A stretch of DNA of 64,000 nt from Terrirubrum flagellatum (GCF_022059845.1 NZ_CP091851.1:2852001-2916000), one strand, 5' to 3'; numbered from the stretch's first letter, positions 17,144 to 25,780 are shown. The notes: a model not told the origin generated them from the sequence alone. A program made the numbers and translations.

Positions 17144-17902
17144 ATGGCTGAGACGACCCGCAAGAACCTGCTCATCACCGGCGGCGGCCGCGGCATCGGG
17201 GCCGCGATCGCGCGCAAGGCGGCCAGGAGCGGCTGGAACGTGATGATCAGCTACGCCTCGAACGCCAATGCGGCGGCGGCGGTTGTCGCGGATTGCGAGG
17301 CCGCCGGCGCGAAGGCCTATGCGGTCAAGGCCGACGCGGCGAAGCTTGACGAGACCGAGAGCCTGTTCGCGCAGGCGCGCGAGCATTTCGGCTTTCTCGA
17401 CGGTTTCGTGAACAACGCCGGCGTCACCGGCCGCATGGGACGGCTGGAGAACGCCGACCCTGACCATATTCGCGAGGTGATCGACATCAACGTCACGGGC
17501 GTGCTGCTTGCGGCCCGCGCCGCCATCCCGCTGATGTCGACGAAGCATGGCGGGCGGGGCGGGGCGATCGTCAATATGTCCTCGGCAGGCGCGACGCTTG
17601 GAATGGGCAATGTGTTCGTGTGGTACGCGGCATCGAAGGGCGCGGTCGACAGTATGACGATCGGATTGGCCCAGGAGCTGGCCGACGACGGAATCCGTGT
17701 GAATGCGCTGGCGCCGGGCCTCATCGCCACCGACATTCACGCCAGCGGCGGCGATCCCGAGCGCGCCAACAAGCTCGCACAGATGGTGCCTCTGAAGCGC
17801 GTGGGCGCTCCTGAGGAGATGGCCGACGTGACCCTCTATCTTCTCTCGGACGCCGCGTCTTACGTCACAGGGCACATCCTGAGGGCCGCGGGAGGCCGTT
17901 GA
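17144..17902 (+). CDS. Short-chain dehydrogenase/reductase (YgfF-like)
   Basis: 252 residues. Classical SDR: cofactor motif TGGGRGIG at 12-19, VNNAG at 89-93 and the catalytic set Ser146/147, Tyr161 and Lys165 (YAASK). PGLIATDIHASGGDPERANK and SYVTGHILRAAGGR at the end are typical of the FabG/YgfF branch. It starts 3 bases after the TusA-like gene and ends 24 bases before the converging comC-like gene. I cannot assign a substrate. It is one of very few oxidoreductases in the window that could oxidise or reduce sulfolactaldehyde, but it is not in the organosulfonate operons, so this is only a possibility. Confidence 0.9.
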   Translation: MAETTRKNLLITGGGRGIGAAIARKAARSGWNVMISYASNANAAAAVVADCEAAGAKAYAVKADAAKLDETESLFAQAREHFGFLDGFVNNAGVTGRMGRLENADPDHIREVIDINVTGVLLAARAAIPLMSTKHGGRGGAIVNMSSAGATLGMGNVFVWYAASKGAVDSMTIGLAQELADDGIRVNALAPGLIATDIHASGGDPERANKLAQMVPLKRVGAPEEMADVTLYLLSDAASYVTGHILRAAGGR

Positions 17903-17926
17903 GCGGCGGTCGGGGCTTTCCCGGAT

Positions 17927-18919
17927 TTAGCCGAGCTTCGCGACCGCCGATTCGACCTCCGGCGGGATGGTCAGGCCCTCGGCGGCGGTCTTCGCACGGA
18001 GCTTGAGGCGGCGCACGCCGGGCAGCCGCGCGCCGGTCTGGCATTCGATCGCGGCGGCCAGCGCGCCGATCCGCTCGCCGAACCTGCTGTGGCCGAACGA
18101 GGTGGGATCAATCGCGAGGATCAGCTGGCCGGTCGCCGGAGGAGGTCCTTGCTCGTCGAGGAAGGACGAGGCCTCGAACGCGAGATTGGCGCCGACGAGG
18201 CAGCCCGCGAGCACCTCGACCATCAGCGCCAGCGCCGCGCCCTTGGCGTCGCCGAGGGGAACCATGGTGCCCGCCAGCGCGGCGGCCGGGTCGGTCGTCG
18301 GCTTGCCCTCGACGTCGAGCGCCCAGCCCTCGGGAATCTTTTCGCCCTTCTGTTTTGCCGCAACGACGGGACCGCGCGCGACCTTCGACACCGCGAGATC
18401 GACGACGACGGGATCGCGGCCGGCGAGCGGCGCGGCAAAGGCGATGGGGTTGGTGCCGAACACGGGCTTCGATCCGCCCCAGGGGGCGATGGCGCCAGGC
18501 GTGTTCGCAAACAGCATCGCGACCAGCCCCTCGCGCGCCAGCGCCTCGCACGGCAATCCGGCCGCGCCGCAATGATTGGAGCGCACAACAGGCGCAACGA
18601 TGATCCCCTGCTCGCGCGCCAGCGCCGGCAGCTTCCCGATCGCGAGATCGATCGCGGGATAGGCGAAGCCGAAGGCGGCGTCGATCGCGAGCACGCCGGG
18701 TTTCGGTCGCGACGCCGCAGGCTGCGCCTTGCCGTCGATCTTGCCGCTACGGAGCATGCCGAGATAGGTCGGCACGCGCGAGAGGCCATGGCCCTTCAGC
18801 CCGTCCGCCTCGGCGGCGATCAGCGCGCGCGCGACCGATCGCGCATTCCCGTCACTGGCGCCATGGCGCGCGAAAGCGGACGCGACCCAATCGGTCGCCT
18901 CAGCCAGCGATTTCGTCAT
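17927..18919 (-). CDS. comC: Ldh/malate dehydrogenase-family oxidoreductase, probable (R)-sulfolactate dehydrogenase (ComC-like)
   Basis: 330 residues of the NAD(P)-dependent LDH2/MDH2 family, with AEADGLKGHGLSRVPTYLGM near the N-terminus (His44, Ser47, Arg48) and the catalytic-region SNHCGAAGL with His116. WGGSKPVFGTNPIAFAAP is the family nucleotide-binding loop. Family members oxidise malate, lactate, ureidoglycolate or sulfolactate. The last-named role is inferred from position: it is the final gene of suyA-suyB-exporter-slcC-comC, overlapping slcC by 4 bases. In known sulfolactate degraders ComC reduces sulfopyruvate to (R)-sulfolactate, the substrate of SuyAB. Sequence alone would only support a hydroxyacid dehydrogenase. 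Confidence 0.8.
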   Translation of the reverse strand: MTKSLAEATDWVASAFARHGASDGNARSVARALIAAEADGLKGHGLSRVPTYLGMLRSGKIDGKAQPAASRPKPGVLAIDAAFGFAYPAIDLAIGKLPALAREQGIIVAPVVRSNHCGAAGLPCEALAREGLVAMLFANTPGAIAPWGGSKPVFGTNPIAFAAPLAGRDPVVVDLAVSKVARGPVVAAKQKGEKIPEGWALDVEGKPTTDPAAALAGTMVPLGDAKGAALALMVEVLAGCLVGANLAFEASSFLDEQGPPPATGQLILAIDPTSFGHSRFGERIGALAAAIECQTGARLPGVRRLKLRAKTAAEGLTIPPEVESAVAKLG

Positions 18920-19842
18920 GCTCCGAGCGCCTTCTTCACATTCTCGACCGTGACCCAGGAGACGCGCACATTCGATTCCTGCGTCACGCCGGCGATATGC
19001 GGCGTGAGGATGAGATTGGGCGCGCCGTCGAACAATTTCGCCTTCTCGGCCGTCAGCGGCTCCTCCGCGAACACATCGAGCGCCGCGCCGCCGAGATGGC
19101 CGCTGCGCAGCGCCGCCACGACAGCCGCCTCGTCGACCACGCCGCCGCGCGCCGCATTGATCAGGATCGAGCCCGGCTTCATGCGCTGCAGTCGCAGCGC
19201 GTCGATCATGTTGCGCGTGCCGTCATCGAGCGGCACATGCAGGCTCACCACATCGGCCTCGCGCAACAGCGGCTCCAGGCCATGACGCTTCACGTCGGCG
19301 GCGGCGAAGGCAGCGTCGGGCGCATAGGGATCAAACGCAATCGCCTGCATGCCGAGCGCCTGCGCGCGCCTCGCCACCTCGCGCGCGATGGCGCCGAAGC
19401 CGACGAGACCCATCACTTTGCCGGAGAGTTCGCGGCCCATGAGCGCGTTGCGCGGCCATTCGCCGGCGATGACGCGCGACGTCGCGTGATAAGCGCCGCG
19501 CAACAAGATCATCGCAGCTGAAATGACATATTCCGCGACCGAGAGATCATTCGCGCCGGTCGCGGGAAAGACCTTGATGCCGCGCGCCTTGCAGGCCTCG
19601 ACATCGATATTGTCGAGGCCGACGCCGAGACGGCCGACGACCTTCAGCTTCGGCGCCGCGTCGAGCAGCGCGCCGCGCACCTGCGTGCGGTTGCGGACGA
19701 TCAGCGCGCGCGCATCCGCGACGAGGCGCGCAAGGTCGTCAGGGCGATCGACGAGCTTCGGATCATAAAAAACATCGTGACCCGCGAGCCCCTTGCTCAC
19801 CGCCTCTTCATCCATGAATTCGGCGACCACGATGTCAGGCAT
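18916..19842 (-). CDS. slcC: D-isomer-specific 2-hydroxyacid dehydrogenase family, probable (S)-sulfolactate dehydrogenase (SlcC-like)
   Basis: 308 residues of the SerA-like dehydrogenase family. The NAD-binding motif GLVGFGAIAREVA is at 145-157. The catalytic Arg232 (NAARGGVVDE), Glu261 (FAEEPL) and His282 (LTPHIAGVT) are all present. There is no ACT domain, so it is not a full phosphoglycerate dehydrogenase. Length and operon position match SlcC, which oxidises (S)-sulfolactate to sulfopyruvate. With ComC it forms a two-dehydrogenase racemase that supplies the (R)-enantiomer to SuyAB. The start overlaps nothing upstream; the exporter gene ends 6 bases before it. The substrate is inferred from context. 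Confidence 0.82.
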   Translation of the reverse strand: MPDIVVAEFMDEEAVSKGLAGHDVFYDPKLVDRPDDLARLVADARALIVRNRTQVRGALLDAAPKLKVVGRLGVGLDNIDVEACKARGIKVFPATGANDLSVAEYVISAAMILLRGAYHATSRVIAGEWPRNALMGRELSGKVMGLVGFGAIAREVARRAQALGMQAIAFDPYAPDAAFAAADVKRHGLEPLLREADVVSLHVPLDDGTRNMIDALRLQRMKPGSILINAARGGVVDEAAVVAALRSGHLGGAALDVFAEEPLTAEKAKLFDGAPNLILTPHIAGVTQESNVRVSWVTVENVKKALGA

Positions 19843-19848
19843 GGAACC

Positions 19849-20916
19849 TCAACGCAGGGCGAACAGGCCGCCGACCACAATCGCAAGAATAACGATCGTG
19901 CAGCCGGCGAAAACCGCGAGATGACGCCAGCCGAGCTTCAGGATCGCGCCAAGCGACGTGCCGAGACCAAGCGCTGCGATCGCGATCAAAAGGCCCCAGC
20001 GCGAAACCTCGCCAAGCGCGAACTTGATGGTGGGATAGTGGATCGCGGCCGACAGCGAAGGCTGCGTCGCCAAGACGCTGTTGACGATGCAAAGCGCAAG
20101 GAACGCCAGCGCGAACATCGGCGCCGGCACTTTCGCCACGCCGGCATGCGCGCCCTGACGCACGAACCAGGCGCCGATCGCGAGCACCATCGGCAACAGC
20201 AGGAAGACGCGGAACAGCTTCACGATGACGGCCGTGTTGCCGACCGACTCGCTGACCGCGTAACCAGCGCCAACGACCTGCGCCATGTCATGCACCGTCG
20301 CGCCGATCATGATGCCGGTTTCGTGCGGCGTAAGACCCAGCCACGAGCACAGCGGGGGATAGGCGATCATGGCAAGCGTCGAGATCGCATTCGCCATCAC
20401 GACCGTGAAGGCGATATCCGCCGCCTTGTTGCGATAGTCGGGCACGACGGTCGCTGTCGCGAGGCACGCCGAGGCGCCGCAGACCGCATTCGCCGCGCCC
20501 GCGAGCGCGCCAAATCCGACTTCACGATCGACAAGGCGCGCGAGGATCACGCCGCTCGCCGCCGTCGCCGTCATCGCGCCGACGACAAGCGCAGCGACGC
20601 CGACGCCGAGATTGAGGATGTCGCCGAAAGCAATGCGCAGCCCCAGCAGCCCGATCGCGTAGCGCAGCAGCACTTTCACGCACCAGACCATGCCGGGCTG
20701 GAAGACGGCGCGATTGGCGAAGCTGTAAAAAATCACGCCGATGATGAGCGCGATCACCGTCTCGGGGAGGTGGACGCGGCCCGACGTGGCCTTCGTCAGC
20801 AGAGGCTCGGCGATGTCGGACGCGATCGCAACTGCGACAGAGATAGCGATTCCCGGCGCGAGCGTCTGCCACAGCGCGGGTTTGCGGTCTGGCGCGGCGA
20901 TCGCATCAGTCGACAT
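19849..20916 (-). CDS. YeiH-family membrane transporter, probable sulfite/sulfate exporter
   Basis: 355 residues and about ten hydrophobic segments. Recognisable family pieces are HLPETVIALIIGVIFYSFAN, CVKVLLRYAIGLLGLRIAFG, the conserved CGASACLATATVV and GATVHDMAQVVGAGYAVSE. This is the putative sulfate exporter family (UPF0324/YeiH), members of which accompany sulfonate desulfonation genes and are thought to expel the sulfite or sulfate formed. It lies 25 bases after suyB and 6 bases before slcC in the same operon, which strongly suggests the same job here (a SuyZ-like function). The ion exported is inferred rather than shown. Confidence 0.88.
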   Translation of the reverse strand: MSTDAIAAPDRKPALWQTLAPGIAISVAVAIASDIAEPLLTKATSGRVHLPETVIALIIGVIFYSFANRAVFQPGMVWCVKVLLRYAIGLLGLRIAFGDILNLGVGVAALVVGAMTATAASGVILARLVDREVGFGALAGAANAVCGASACLATATVVPDYRNKAADIAFTVVMANAISTLAMIAYPPLCSWLGLTPHETGIMIGATVHDMAQVVGAGYAVSESVGNTAVIVKLFRVFLLLPMVLAIGAWFVRQGAHAGVAKVPAPMFALAFLALCIVNSVLATQPSLSAAIHYPTIKFALGEVSRWGLLIAIAALGLGTSLGAILKLGWRHLAVFAGCTIVILAIVVGGLFALR

Positions 20917-20941
20917 CAGGAAGGTCCCAAGCCCTCTCTCG

Positions 20942-22222
20942 TCACGCGCTGCGGTAGAGCTTCGTCATGACGAACTCGCGATGGCCCAGGGCCTCCGCGG
21001 CTGTCAAGCGACCATTGGCCGTACGGATGATCGAGAAGATCAACGCATCGCCAGCCTGCGGTATGGTCATGTCGCGAGACAACACGCCGGTCACGTCAAG
21101 ATCGATATGCTCGGGCATGGTGCGCAACGTCTTGGGATTGCCCGAGATCTTGATCACGGGAACGATCGGATTGCCGATGACGTTGCCCTGCCCCGTCGGG
21201 AAGGTGTGAACGACATAGCCGCCCGCAGCCATCAGGGTGACGCATTCCGCCGCAGCCGAGGAAGTGTCCATGTAGTAGAGGCCGGGACCCGACTTCGGCT
21301 CCTCGGCCGGCTCGAGAATGTCGATATATTTGCACTCGCGGCCGATCTTTTCGAGATTGCCGAGCGCCTTCTCCTCGATCGTCGTCAAGCCGCCGGCGAT
21401 GTTGCCCTTGGTCGGCTGGCTCTCCGAGAGATCGTCGACCTTATGGGCCTCGATCACATCGTCCTGATAGGACTTCCACATCTTGTACCAGCGCTCGCCG
21501 ACCTTCTTGTCGATCGCGCGCGCCTTGCACAGATGCTCCGCGCCGGTGATCTCGGACGTCTCTCCGAACACGCCATAGATGCCGCGCGGGATCAGCTTGT
21601 CATACATGTTGCCGACGGTCGGGCATGAGGACAGGCCCGTCGTCGTGTCGGACTCGCCGCACTTCGTCGACACCCAGAGATCCTCGATGCCGCATTTCTC
21701 GCGCTGCAGCTCGGTGGCCCATTGCAGGAATTCCTTCGCGACATAGGAGGCCCTCGCGATCGTCGCGATGTCGCCATGTCCTTCGATGCCGAAACCGACC
21801 ACCGGCTTGCCGGTCTTCGCGATTCCGTCGACGACGCGCTTCGTCCAGCCATCCTCGATGCCGATCACGATGACCGCGGCGACGTTGGGATTGGCGCCCG
21901 TGCCGATCAACGTGCGGAAATGCAGATCGAGATCGGCGCCGAACTGAAGGCGGCCATAGGCGTGCGGCACTGCGAGCACGCCCTTGATATTGTTCGCCAC
22001 CGCCTCGCAGGCCGAATTGGAGAGATCGTCAAGTGGCAGCATCAGCACATGGTTGCGCACTCCGACGCGGCCGTTCTCGCGCCGCCAGCCGAAGAAGGAG
22101 TCCGTCGTCGCCTTCTTCTTGTTGTGAATGACCGGCGTCTTGAAATCGGGCGCCTCGATCTGGCGTCCCTTCACCAGAGCGAGCTTGTCCTTCACGAGAT
22201 CGAAATTGGCGACGATCGACAT
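20942..22222 (-). CDS. suyB: (R)-sulfolactate sulfo-lyase, large subunit SuyB
   Basis: 426 residues of the UxaA/altronate dehydratase C-terminal family. It has [20 protein letters not shown] close to the start, the family-typical VGVRNHV followed by YGRLQFG, and later [20 protein letters not shown] and [20 protein letters not shown]. Together with the separate small subunit 44 bases upstream this is the two-subunit arrangement of SuyAB, which eliminates sulfite from (R)-3-sulfolactate giving pyruvate (an Fe-dependent lyase). Altronate or galactarate dehydratases share the fold, but the split gene pair, the adjacent exporter and the two hydroxyacid dehydrogenases make SuyB the best call. Confidence 0.88.
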   Translation of the reverse strand: MSIVANFDLVKDKLALVKGRQIEAPDFKTPVIHNKKKATTDSFFGWRRENGRVGVRNHVLMLPLDDLSNSACEAVANNIKGVLAVPHAYGRLQFGADLDLHFRTLIGTGANPNVAAVIVIGIEDGWTKRVVDGIAKTGKPVVGFGIEGHGDIATIARASYVAKEFLQWATELQREKCGIEDLWVSTKCGESDTTTGLSSCPTVGNMYDKLIPRGIYGVFGETSEITGAEHLCKARAIDKKVGERWYKMWKSYQDDVIEAHKVDDLSESQPTKGNIAGGLTTIEEKALGNLEKIGRECKYIDILEPAEEPKSGPGLYYMDTSSAAAECVTLMAAGGYVVHTFPTGQGNVIGNPIVPVIKISGNPKTLRTMPEHIDLDVTGVLSRDMTIPQAGDALIFSIIRTANGRLTAAEALGHREFVMTKLYRSA

Positions 22223-22266
22223 GGCTGATCCTTTGGAAATGGGAGATCGGGTTCAGCGTGAAACGC

Positions 22267-22551
22267 TCACCAGCGCTTGGTCCGGGCGTTGTGGATGTGA
22301 AGATGCTCGCCCTTCTTCACGTCGGCGGTGGTCTTGCCGACGTCCTGGCCATACTTCCAGATCGTGTCGCCGGCCTTCAGATCCTTCAGCGCGATCTTGT
22401 GGCCGATCGGAATGTCCTGCCTGGCCGTGATGCGGAAATCGGAATTGTCGTGGGTGACGACCGCCAGCATGTCGGTCCCGGCCTTCAGCCCCTCGACGAC
22501 GACGACGCCGACATTGTCCTTCTTTTCGTGAACCAGCAGGTGGGGCTTCAT
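22267..22551 (-). CDS. suyA: (R)-sulfolactate sulfo-lyase, small subunit SuyA
   Basis: 94 residues, a stand-alone SAF-type domain equivalent to the N-terminus of UxaA: MKPHLLVHEKKDNVGVVVVE, then ITARQDIPIGHKIALKDLKA and DTIWKYGQDVGKTTADVKKG, with a C-terminal EHLHIHNARTKRW. The family motif GxxIGxAxxdIxxGexVHxHN is represented by KYGQDVGKTTADVKKGEHLH. The frame is open to 22920 but overlaps the divergent regulator, so I use the ATG at 22551. It is the first gene of the sulfolactate operon and assembles with SuyB. Expression would be controlled from the 126-base region shared with the GntR gene. Confidence 0.88.
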   Translation of the reverse strand: MKPHLLVHEKKDNVGVVVVEGLKAGTDMLAVVTHDNSDFRITARQDIPIGHKIALKDLKAGDTIWKYGQDVGKTTADVKKGEHLHIHNARTKRW

Positions 22552-22631
22552 GGGCGTCTCCAACTCGGCCGCCCGCCGGACCTCTGGTCCCATCTCAGGC
22601 GACGCCGTCACTCGACGGCGAAAGGCGATGG

Positions 22632-22643
22632 TCTTATATAAGA
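22632..22643. promoter_or_regulatory. Palindromic operator candidate in the suyA/gntR divergent promoter
   Basis: A perfect 12-base palindrome, TCTTATATAAGA, stands in the 126-base gap between suyA and the divergent GntR/UTRA gene, in an otherwise GC-rich stretch. GntR/HutC regulators bind short AT-centred palindromes, so this is the best candidate operator for both genes and for autoregulation. TATAAGAT overlapping it could also serve as the -10 box of the regulator gene. The same 9-mer GTCTTATAT recurs at 29249 before the kinase-aldolase-isomerase operon. Confidence 0.55.
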
Positions 22644-22677
22644 TAGAAGAGAGCTGGCAAGAGTTGGAGAGGTTTTC

Positions 22678-23412
22678 TTGGCGCAACGAGCCGCGGCTGA
22701 CGCGATCGGCTTCCTGCCGCTCTACCGGCAGGTGAAGAACAGGCTCGTCCAGCGCCTGCTCAATCGCGCCTGGCCGCCGGGGCACTTGCTGCCCAGCGAG
22801 ATCGAACTTGCAGGCGAACTCGGCGTCAGCCAGGGCACCGTGCGCAAGGCGCTCGATGAAATGGCGGCCGAGCGGCTGCTGGTGCGCCGGCAGGGTCGCG
22901 GCACCTTCGTCGCCGAGCATGACGACGCCCGCGTGCTCTTCCAGTTCTTCAAGATGGCGTCGGACGCTGACGGCGAGCGCGTCTTCCCGGAAAGCCGGGC
23001 TCTGGAGGTCGTGTCGCGAACAGCCGACGAGACCGAACGCGCCGTCCTGTCGCTGCCGGAGAAGGCGCAGGTGACGCGCATTCGCCGCGTGCGCTCGCTC
23101 GGCGGGCGGCCCGTTATTCTAGAGACTATTACCGTGCCGCGCTCGGTGTTTCCTGGTCTCGAACATGGCGAGATTCCCAACAATATCTACGGGCTCTACG
23201 CCGACCGGTTCGGCGTTACCATCGCTCGCGCGCAGGAGAAGCTGAAGGCGGTGATGCTGAATGCGAAGGACGCGGAATGGCTCGCCGTCGAGCGAGGCGT
23301 CGCAGCGCTGCAAATCGACCGGCTGGCGATCGCGCTCGACGGCCGCCCCGTCGAGTGGCGCGTGAGCCTGTGCCTGACCGACGAATTCCACTATATTTCA
23401 GATCTGACCTGA
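22678..23412 (+). CDS. GntR-family regulator with UTRA sensor domain, probable regulator of the sulfonate locus
   Basis: 244 residues. The winged helix (about 14-78) has PLYRQVKNRLVQRL, LPSEIELAGELGVSQGTVRK and LLVRRQGRGTFV. The rest (about 95-240) is a UTRA ligand-binding domain with VTRIRRVRSLGGRPVILETI and the ending WRVSLCLTDEFHYI. The start is TTG at 22678 with a GGAGAGG site five bases before it; there is no ATG that would keep the HTH intact. UTRA domains bind small effectors such as sugar phosphates and carboxylic acids, so sulfolactate or a sulfosugar is a reasonable guess. The gene is divergent from suyA, with a palindrome in between. Confidence 0.88.
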   Translation: MAQRAAADAIGFLPLYRQVKNRLVQRLLNRAWPPGHLLPSEIELAGELGVSQGTVRKALDEMAAERLLVRRQGRGTFVAEHDDARVLFQFFKMASDADGERVFPESRALEVVSRTADETERAVLSLPEKAQVTRIRRVRSLGGRPVILETITVPRSVFPGLEHGEIPNNIYGLYADRFGVTIARAQEKLKAVMLNAKDAEWLAVERGVAALQIDRLAIALDGRPVEWRVSLCLTDEFHYISDLT

Positions 23413-23455
23413 ACTGGACGCGCCGGCAGGCGCCTCCGCCAAATGGGAGGTCGTC

Positions 23456-23530
23456 ATGATGGACTGGATCAAGCTGGCGCTGGTGATCGCCGCGCTCGTC
23501 GGCTTTGCGATGGTCGAGGTCGCGTACTGA
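23456..23530 (+). CDS. 24-residue single-pass membrane peptide
   Basis: A tiny frame, ATG ATG at 23456 to TGA at 23530, encodes MMDWIKLALVIAALVGFAMV followed by EVAY. It has one hydrophobic helix with a short charged N-terminus. It is preceded by a strong GGGAGG ribosome site 5 bases before the start, which is better than those of most genes around it and argues for real translation. It sits 43 bases after the GntR/UTRA gene and 153 bases before the TctC-like gene on the same strand. Function unknown. It might be a membrane accessory of a transporter or a regulatory leader peptide. Confidence 0.5.
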   Translation: MMDWIKLALVIAALVGFAMVEVAY

Positions 23531-23683
23531 GAACGGCGCTTCGCCTGACGCACGATTTCAAACACGACGCTCTCTCCGCATGATGCTGCAGAGCGGAATA
23601 TTTCTTTTGCGGCGCCGCAGTTGACGGCTGCCATTTCCGAAGAAAACTATCCCTTCAAAGCGCCGAGCTGGCGGAGGAAATAC

Positions 23684-24670
23684 ATGAAATTCCTGTTGAA
23701 GGCCGCCGGCGCAGCTTTGCTCGCCGGACTTCTGACGGCGTTGCCGGCCAAGGCGCAGAATTATCCGGAGAAGCCAATCACGCTGATCGTCCCCTTCGCC
23801 GCCGGCGGGCCGACCGACGTGATCGCGCGGCTGCTCGGCGTGGTGATGGGCCAGAAGCTCGGCCAGCAGATCATCATCGAGAACATCGCCGGCGCCGGCG
23901 GCACCACAGCCGCGGGTCGCGTCGCACGCATGGCGCCTGACGGCTATACGTTGCTCATCCACCATATCGCGCTGCCGCTCGGCGCTTCGCTCTACAAGAA
24001 CCTTCCCTACGATACGGCGACTGCGTTCGAGCCGCTCGGCCTCATCAATTACGGGCCGTATGTTCTCACGACAAAGCTCGACTATCCCGCGAAGACGCCG
24101 GCCGAGCTTTTCGATTCCTTTCGCAAGAATGCGGCGAAGATCACTTTCGCCCATGCCGGCGTCGGATCGGGCTCTCATCTTTGCGGACTGGTGCTGATGC
24201 AGGCGCTGGGCTTCAAGAGCGACTTCGTCGCCTATCGCGGCACGGGACCGGCGCTCAACGATGTCGTCGCAGGACAGGTCGACGTGCTCTGCGATCAGAC
24301 CACGAACACCTTCCCGCAGATCGCGGCGAAGACGATCAAGGCGTTCGCCATCACCTCGGCGCAACGCAGCCCGCAATTCAAGGATATCCCCACGATGGCG
24401 GAGGTCGGATTGCCGACGCTTGACGTCAATGTCTGGCACGGGCTTTACGCGCCGCGGGGAACGCCTGTGGAGATCCTCAACAAGGTTCACGCCGCGCTGC
24501 AGGAGGCGCTGGCCGACAAGACTGTGCTGCAACGGTTCGACGATCTCGGCACGCTGCCCTTCCCTGAGAATGAGCGCAGCCGCGAAGCGCATGGCAAGAA
24601 GCTGACGAGCGAGCTGATGCGGTTGCGCGCCGTTGTCCAGTCCGCAGGGATTGAGGCCGTTTCAAATTGA
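23684..24670 (+). CDS. Tripartite tricarboxylate transporter (TctC/Bug family) substrate-binding protein
   Basis: 328 residues with a signal peptide (MKFLLKAAGAALLAGLLTAL then PAKAQNYPEKPITLIVPFAA). The mature protein has all Bug-family marks: GGPTDVIARLL, then IIIENIAGAGGTTAAGRVAR, HAGVGSGSHLCGLVL, VAYRGTGPALNDVVAGQVDV and WHGLYAPRGTP. The start at 23684 has a GGAGGA site. These periplasmic proteins feed carboxylates or sulfonates to TctAB membrane subunits, but no TctA or TctB gene is in the window, so it is orphaned here. In some sulfolactate degraders a TTT-type importer (SlcHFG) serves the pathway, which makes a sulfonate ligand plausible. Its stop is adjacent to the convergent Gfo/Idh gene. 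Confidence 0.9.
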   Translation: MKFLLKAAGAALLAGLLTALPAKAQNYPEKPITLIVPFAAGGPTDVIARLLGVVMGQKLGQQIIIENIAGAGGTTAAGRVARMAPDGYTLLIHHIALPLGASLYKNLPYDTATAFEPLGLINYGPYVLTTKLDYPAKTPAELFDSFRKNAAKITFAHAGVGSGSHLCGLVLMQALGFKSDFVAYRGTGPALNDVVAGQVDVLCDQTTNTFPQIAAKTIKAFAITSAQRSPQFKDIPTMAEVGLPTLDVNVWHGLYAPRGTPVEILNKVHAALQEALADKTVLQRFDDLGTLPFPENERSREAHGKKLTSELMRLRAVVQSAGIEAVSN

Positions 24671-25780
24671 TCAGCGGATCAACAAACCGTCGATCTCGAC
24701 GGCGCGCTTCTCACGCGCCGATCTCTCCGCGGCGAGCCCGATCGTCACCGCCTTCAGCCCATCCATCATGCTGACTTCCACATCGCCATTTTCGAGTACG
24801 GCGCGGCGGAAGGCGAGATGCTGATAATAGGTCGAGCCGTGATGATCGCCGGCCTTCATCACCGTCTCGTCGACATGCACCTTCCAGCGCTTCGAGAGCT
24901 TGCTCTCGCGCGGGCTGAGCGCGACTTCGGATTCCGGCTTCTCGCCGCCTGACCAGAAGCGCGTCGGGCCGGGAATGAAGCATTCGAACTTCGCCTTGTC
25001 GCCGGTCGCGGCGATCTCCTCCTGCCAGAACGATCCTTCCGCGAACATGCAGAGATCGAGCATGGCGCGCACGCCGCTTTTGAAATCGACGATCACGAAG
25101 GCATTGTCGATGATATCGGGCGCGCGGCCGTCATAGCGTTCGTCGCGATGGTTCACATCGATTGCGCCGGAGGCATAAACGCGCGCAGGCTCGTCCTTCA
25201 CGACGAGCCGCATAAGATCGAAGAAGTGGCAGCATTTCTCGACGAGCGTGCCGCCTGTGCGCGCGGAAAAGCGATTCCAGTCGCCGACCTTGTGCAGGAA
25301 GGGATAGCGATGCTCGCGGATCGCGAACATCTTGAGCGAGCCGATTTCACCGCCGTGAACGGCCTTGATGAGTTCAGCCAGCGGCGGCATGTAGCGATAT
25401 TCCATCGCGACCCAGACCGGCGCGCCATGCGCCGCGGCGCGCTTGGCCAGCGTCTCGCAATCCTCGCTGCGCGTACAGACCGGTTTTTCCACGAGCACCG
25501 GCAGCTTCTTCGCAGCGCTGAAAATGTCGCCAAGAATCGCCGCGTGCGTGTCGTTCGGGCTCGCTATGACAAGCGCGTCGACAAGGCCGGAATCGATCAG
25601 CGCGCGATGATCCTCGAACGCCTTCGCGCCACCATTCAAGGCGGCGCCGGTTTCGCTGCGTGATCCCGCGTCCGGATCGCTGTAAGCCGTCACCTCGGAG
25701 CCAGGGATGAGCGCGAGATTGCGGATGTGTTCACGGCCCATCATGCCCGCGCCGATCAACCCGTAGCGAAGATTCGTCAT
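24671..25780 (-). CDS. Gfo/Idh/MocA-family protein, candidate NAD-dependent sulfoquinovosidase or dehydrogenase
   Basis: 369 residues. The N-terminal Rossmann domain has YGLIGAGMMGREHIRNL and the dinucleotide-binding EKP motif at 98-100. The C-terminal domain contains HRYPFLHKVGDWNRF and GGTLVEKCCHFFDLM, the conserved H-x-x-D-like element of the family. Classical members are sugar oxidoreductases. From general knowledge, related proteins are NAD-dependent glycosidases, including a family (GH188) acting on sulfoquinovosides. Since it closes an operon with an isomerase, aldolase and YihV-like kinase, release of SQ from glycosides is a reasonable hypothesis. The ATG at 25780 is used; a TTG at 25786, overlapping the previous stop and with better AGGAA spacing, is possible. 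Confidence 0.8.
   Translation of the reverse strand: MTNLRYGLIGAGMMGREHIRNLALIPGSEVTAYSDPDAGSRSETGAALNGGAKAFEDHRALIDSGLVDALVIASPNDTHAAILGDIFSAAKKLPVLVEKPVCTRSEDCETLAKRAAAHGAPVWVAMEYRYMPPLAELIKAVHGGEIGSLKMFAIREHRYPFLHKVGDWNRFSARTGGTLVEKCCHFFDLMRLVVKDEPARVYASGAIDVNHRDERYDGRAPDIIDNAFVIVDFKSGVRAMLDLCMFAEGSFWQEEIAATGDKAKFECFIPGPTRFWSGGEKPESEVALSPRESKLSKRWKVHVDETVMKAGDHHGSTYYQHLAFRRAVLENGDVEVSMMDGLKAVTIGLAAERSAREKRAVEIDGLLIR

Noticed and set aside
17144-17902. SDR as the SQ dehydrogenase of a sulfo-Entner-Doudoroff pathway
   Set aside because: No lactonase, dehydratase or KDSG aldolase genes are present, and the SDR is outside the operons; the kinase and aldolase indicate an EMP-like route.
20942-22551. 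Split altronate or galactarate dehydratase instead of SuyAB
   Set aside because: The genes are separate small and large subunits and sit with a sulfite-type exporter and two hydroxyacid dehydrogenases, not with hexuronate genes.
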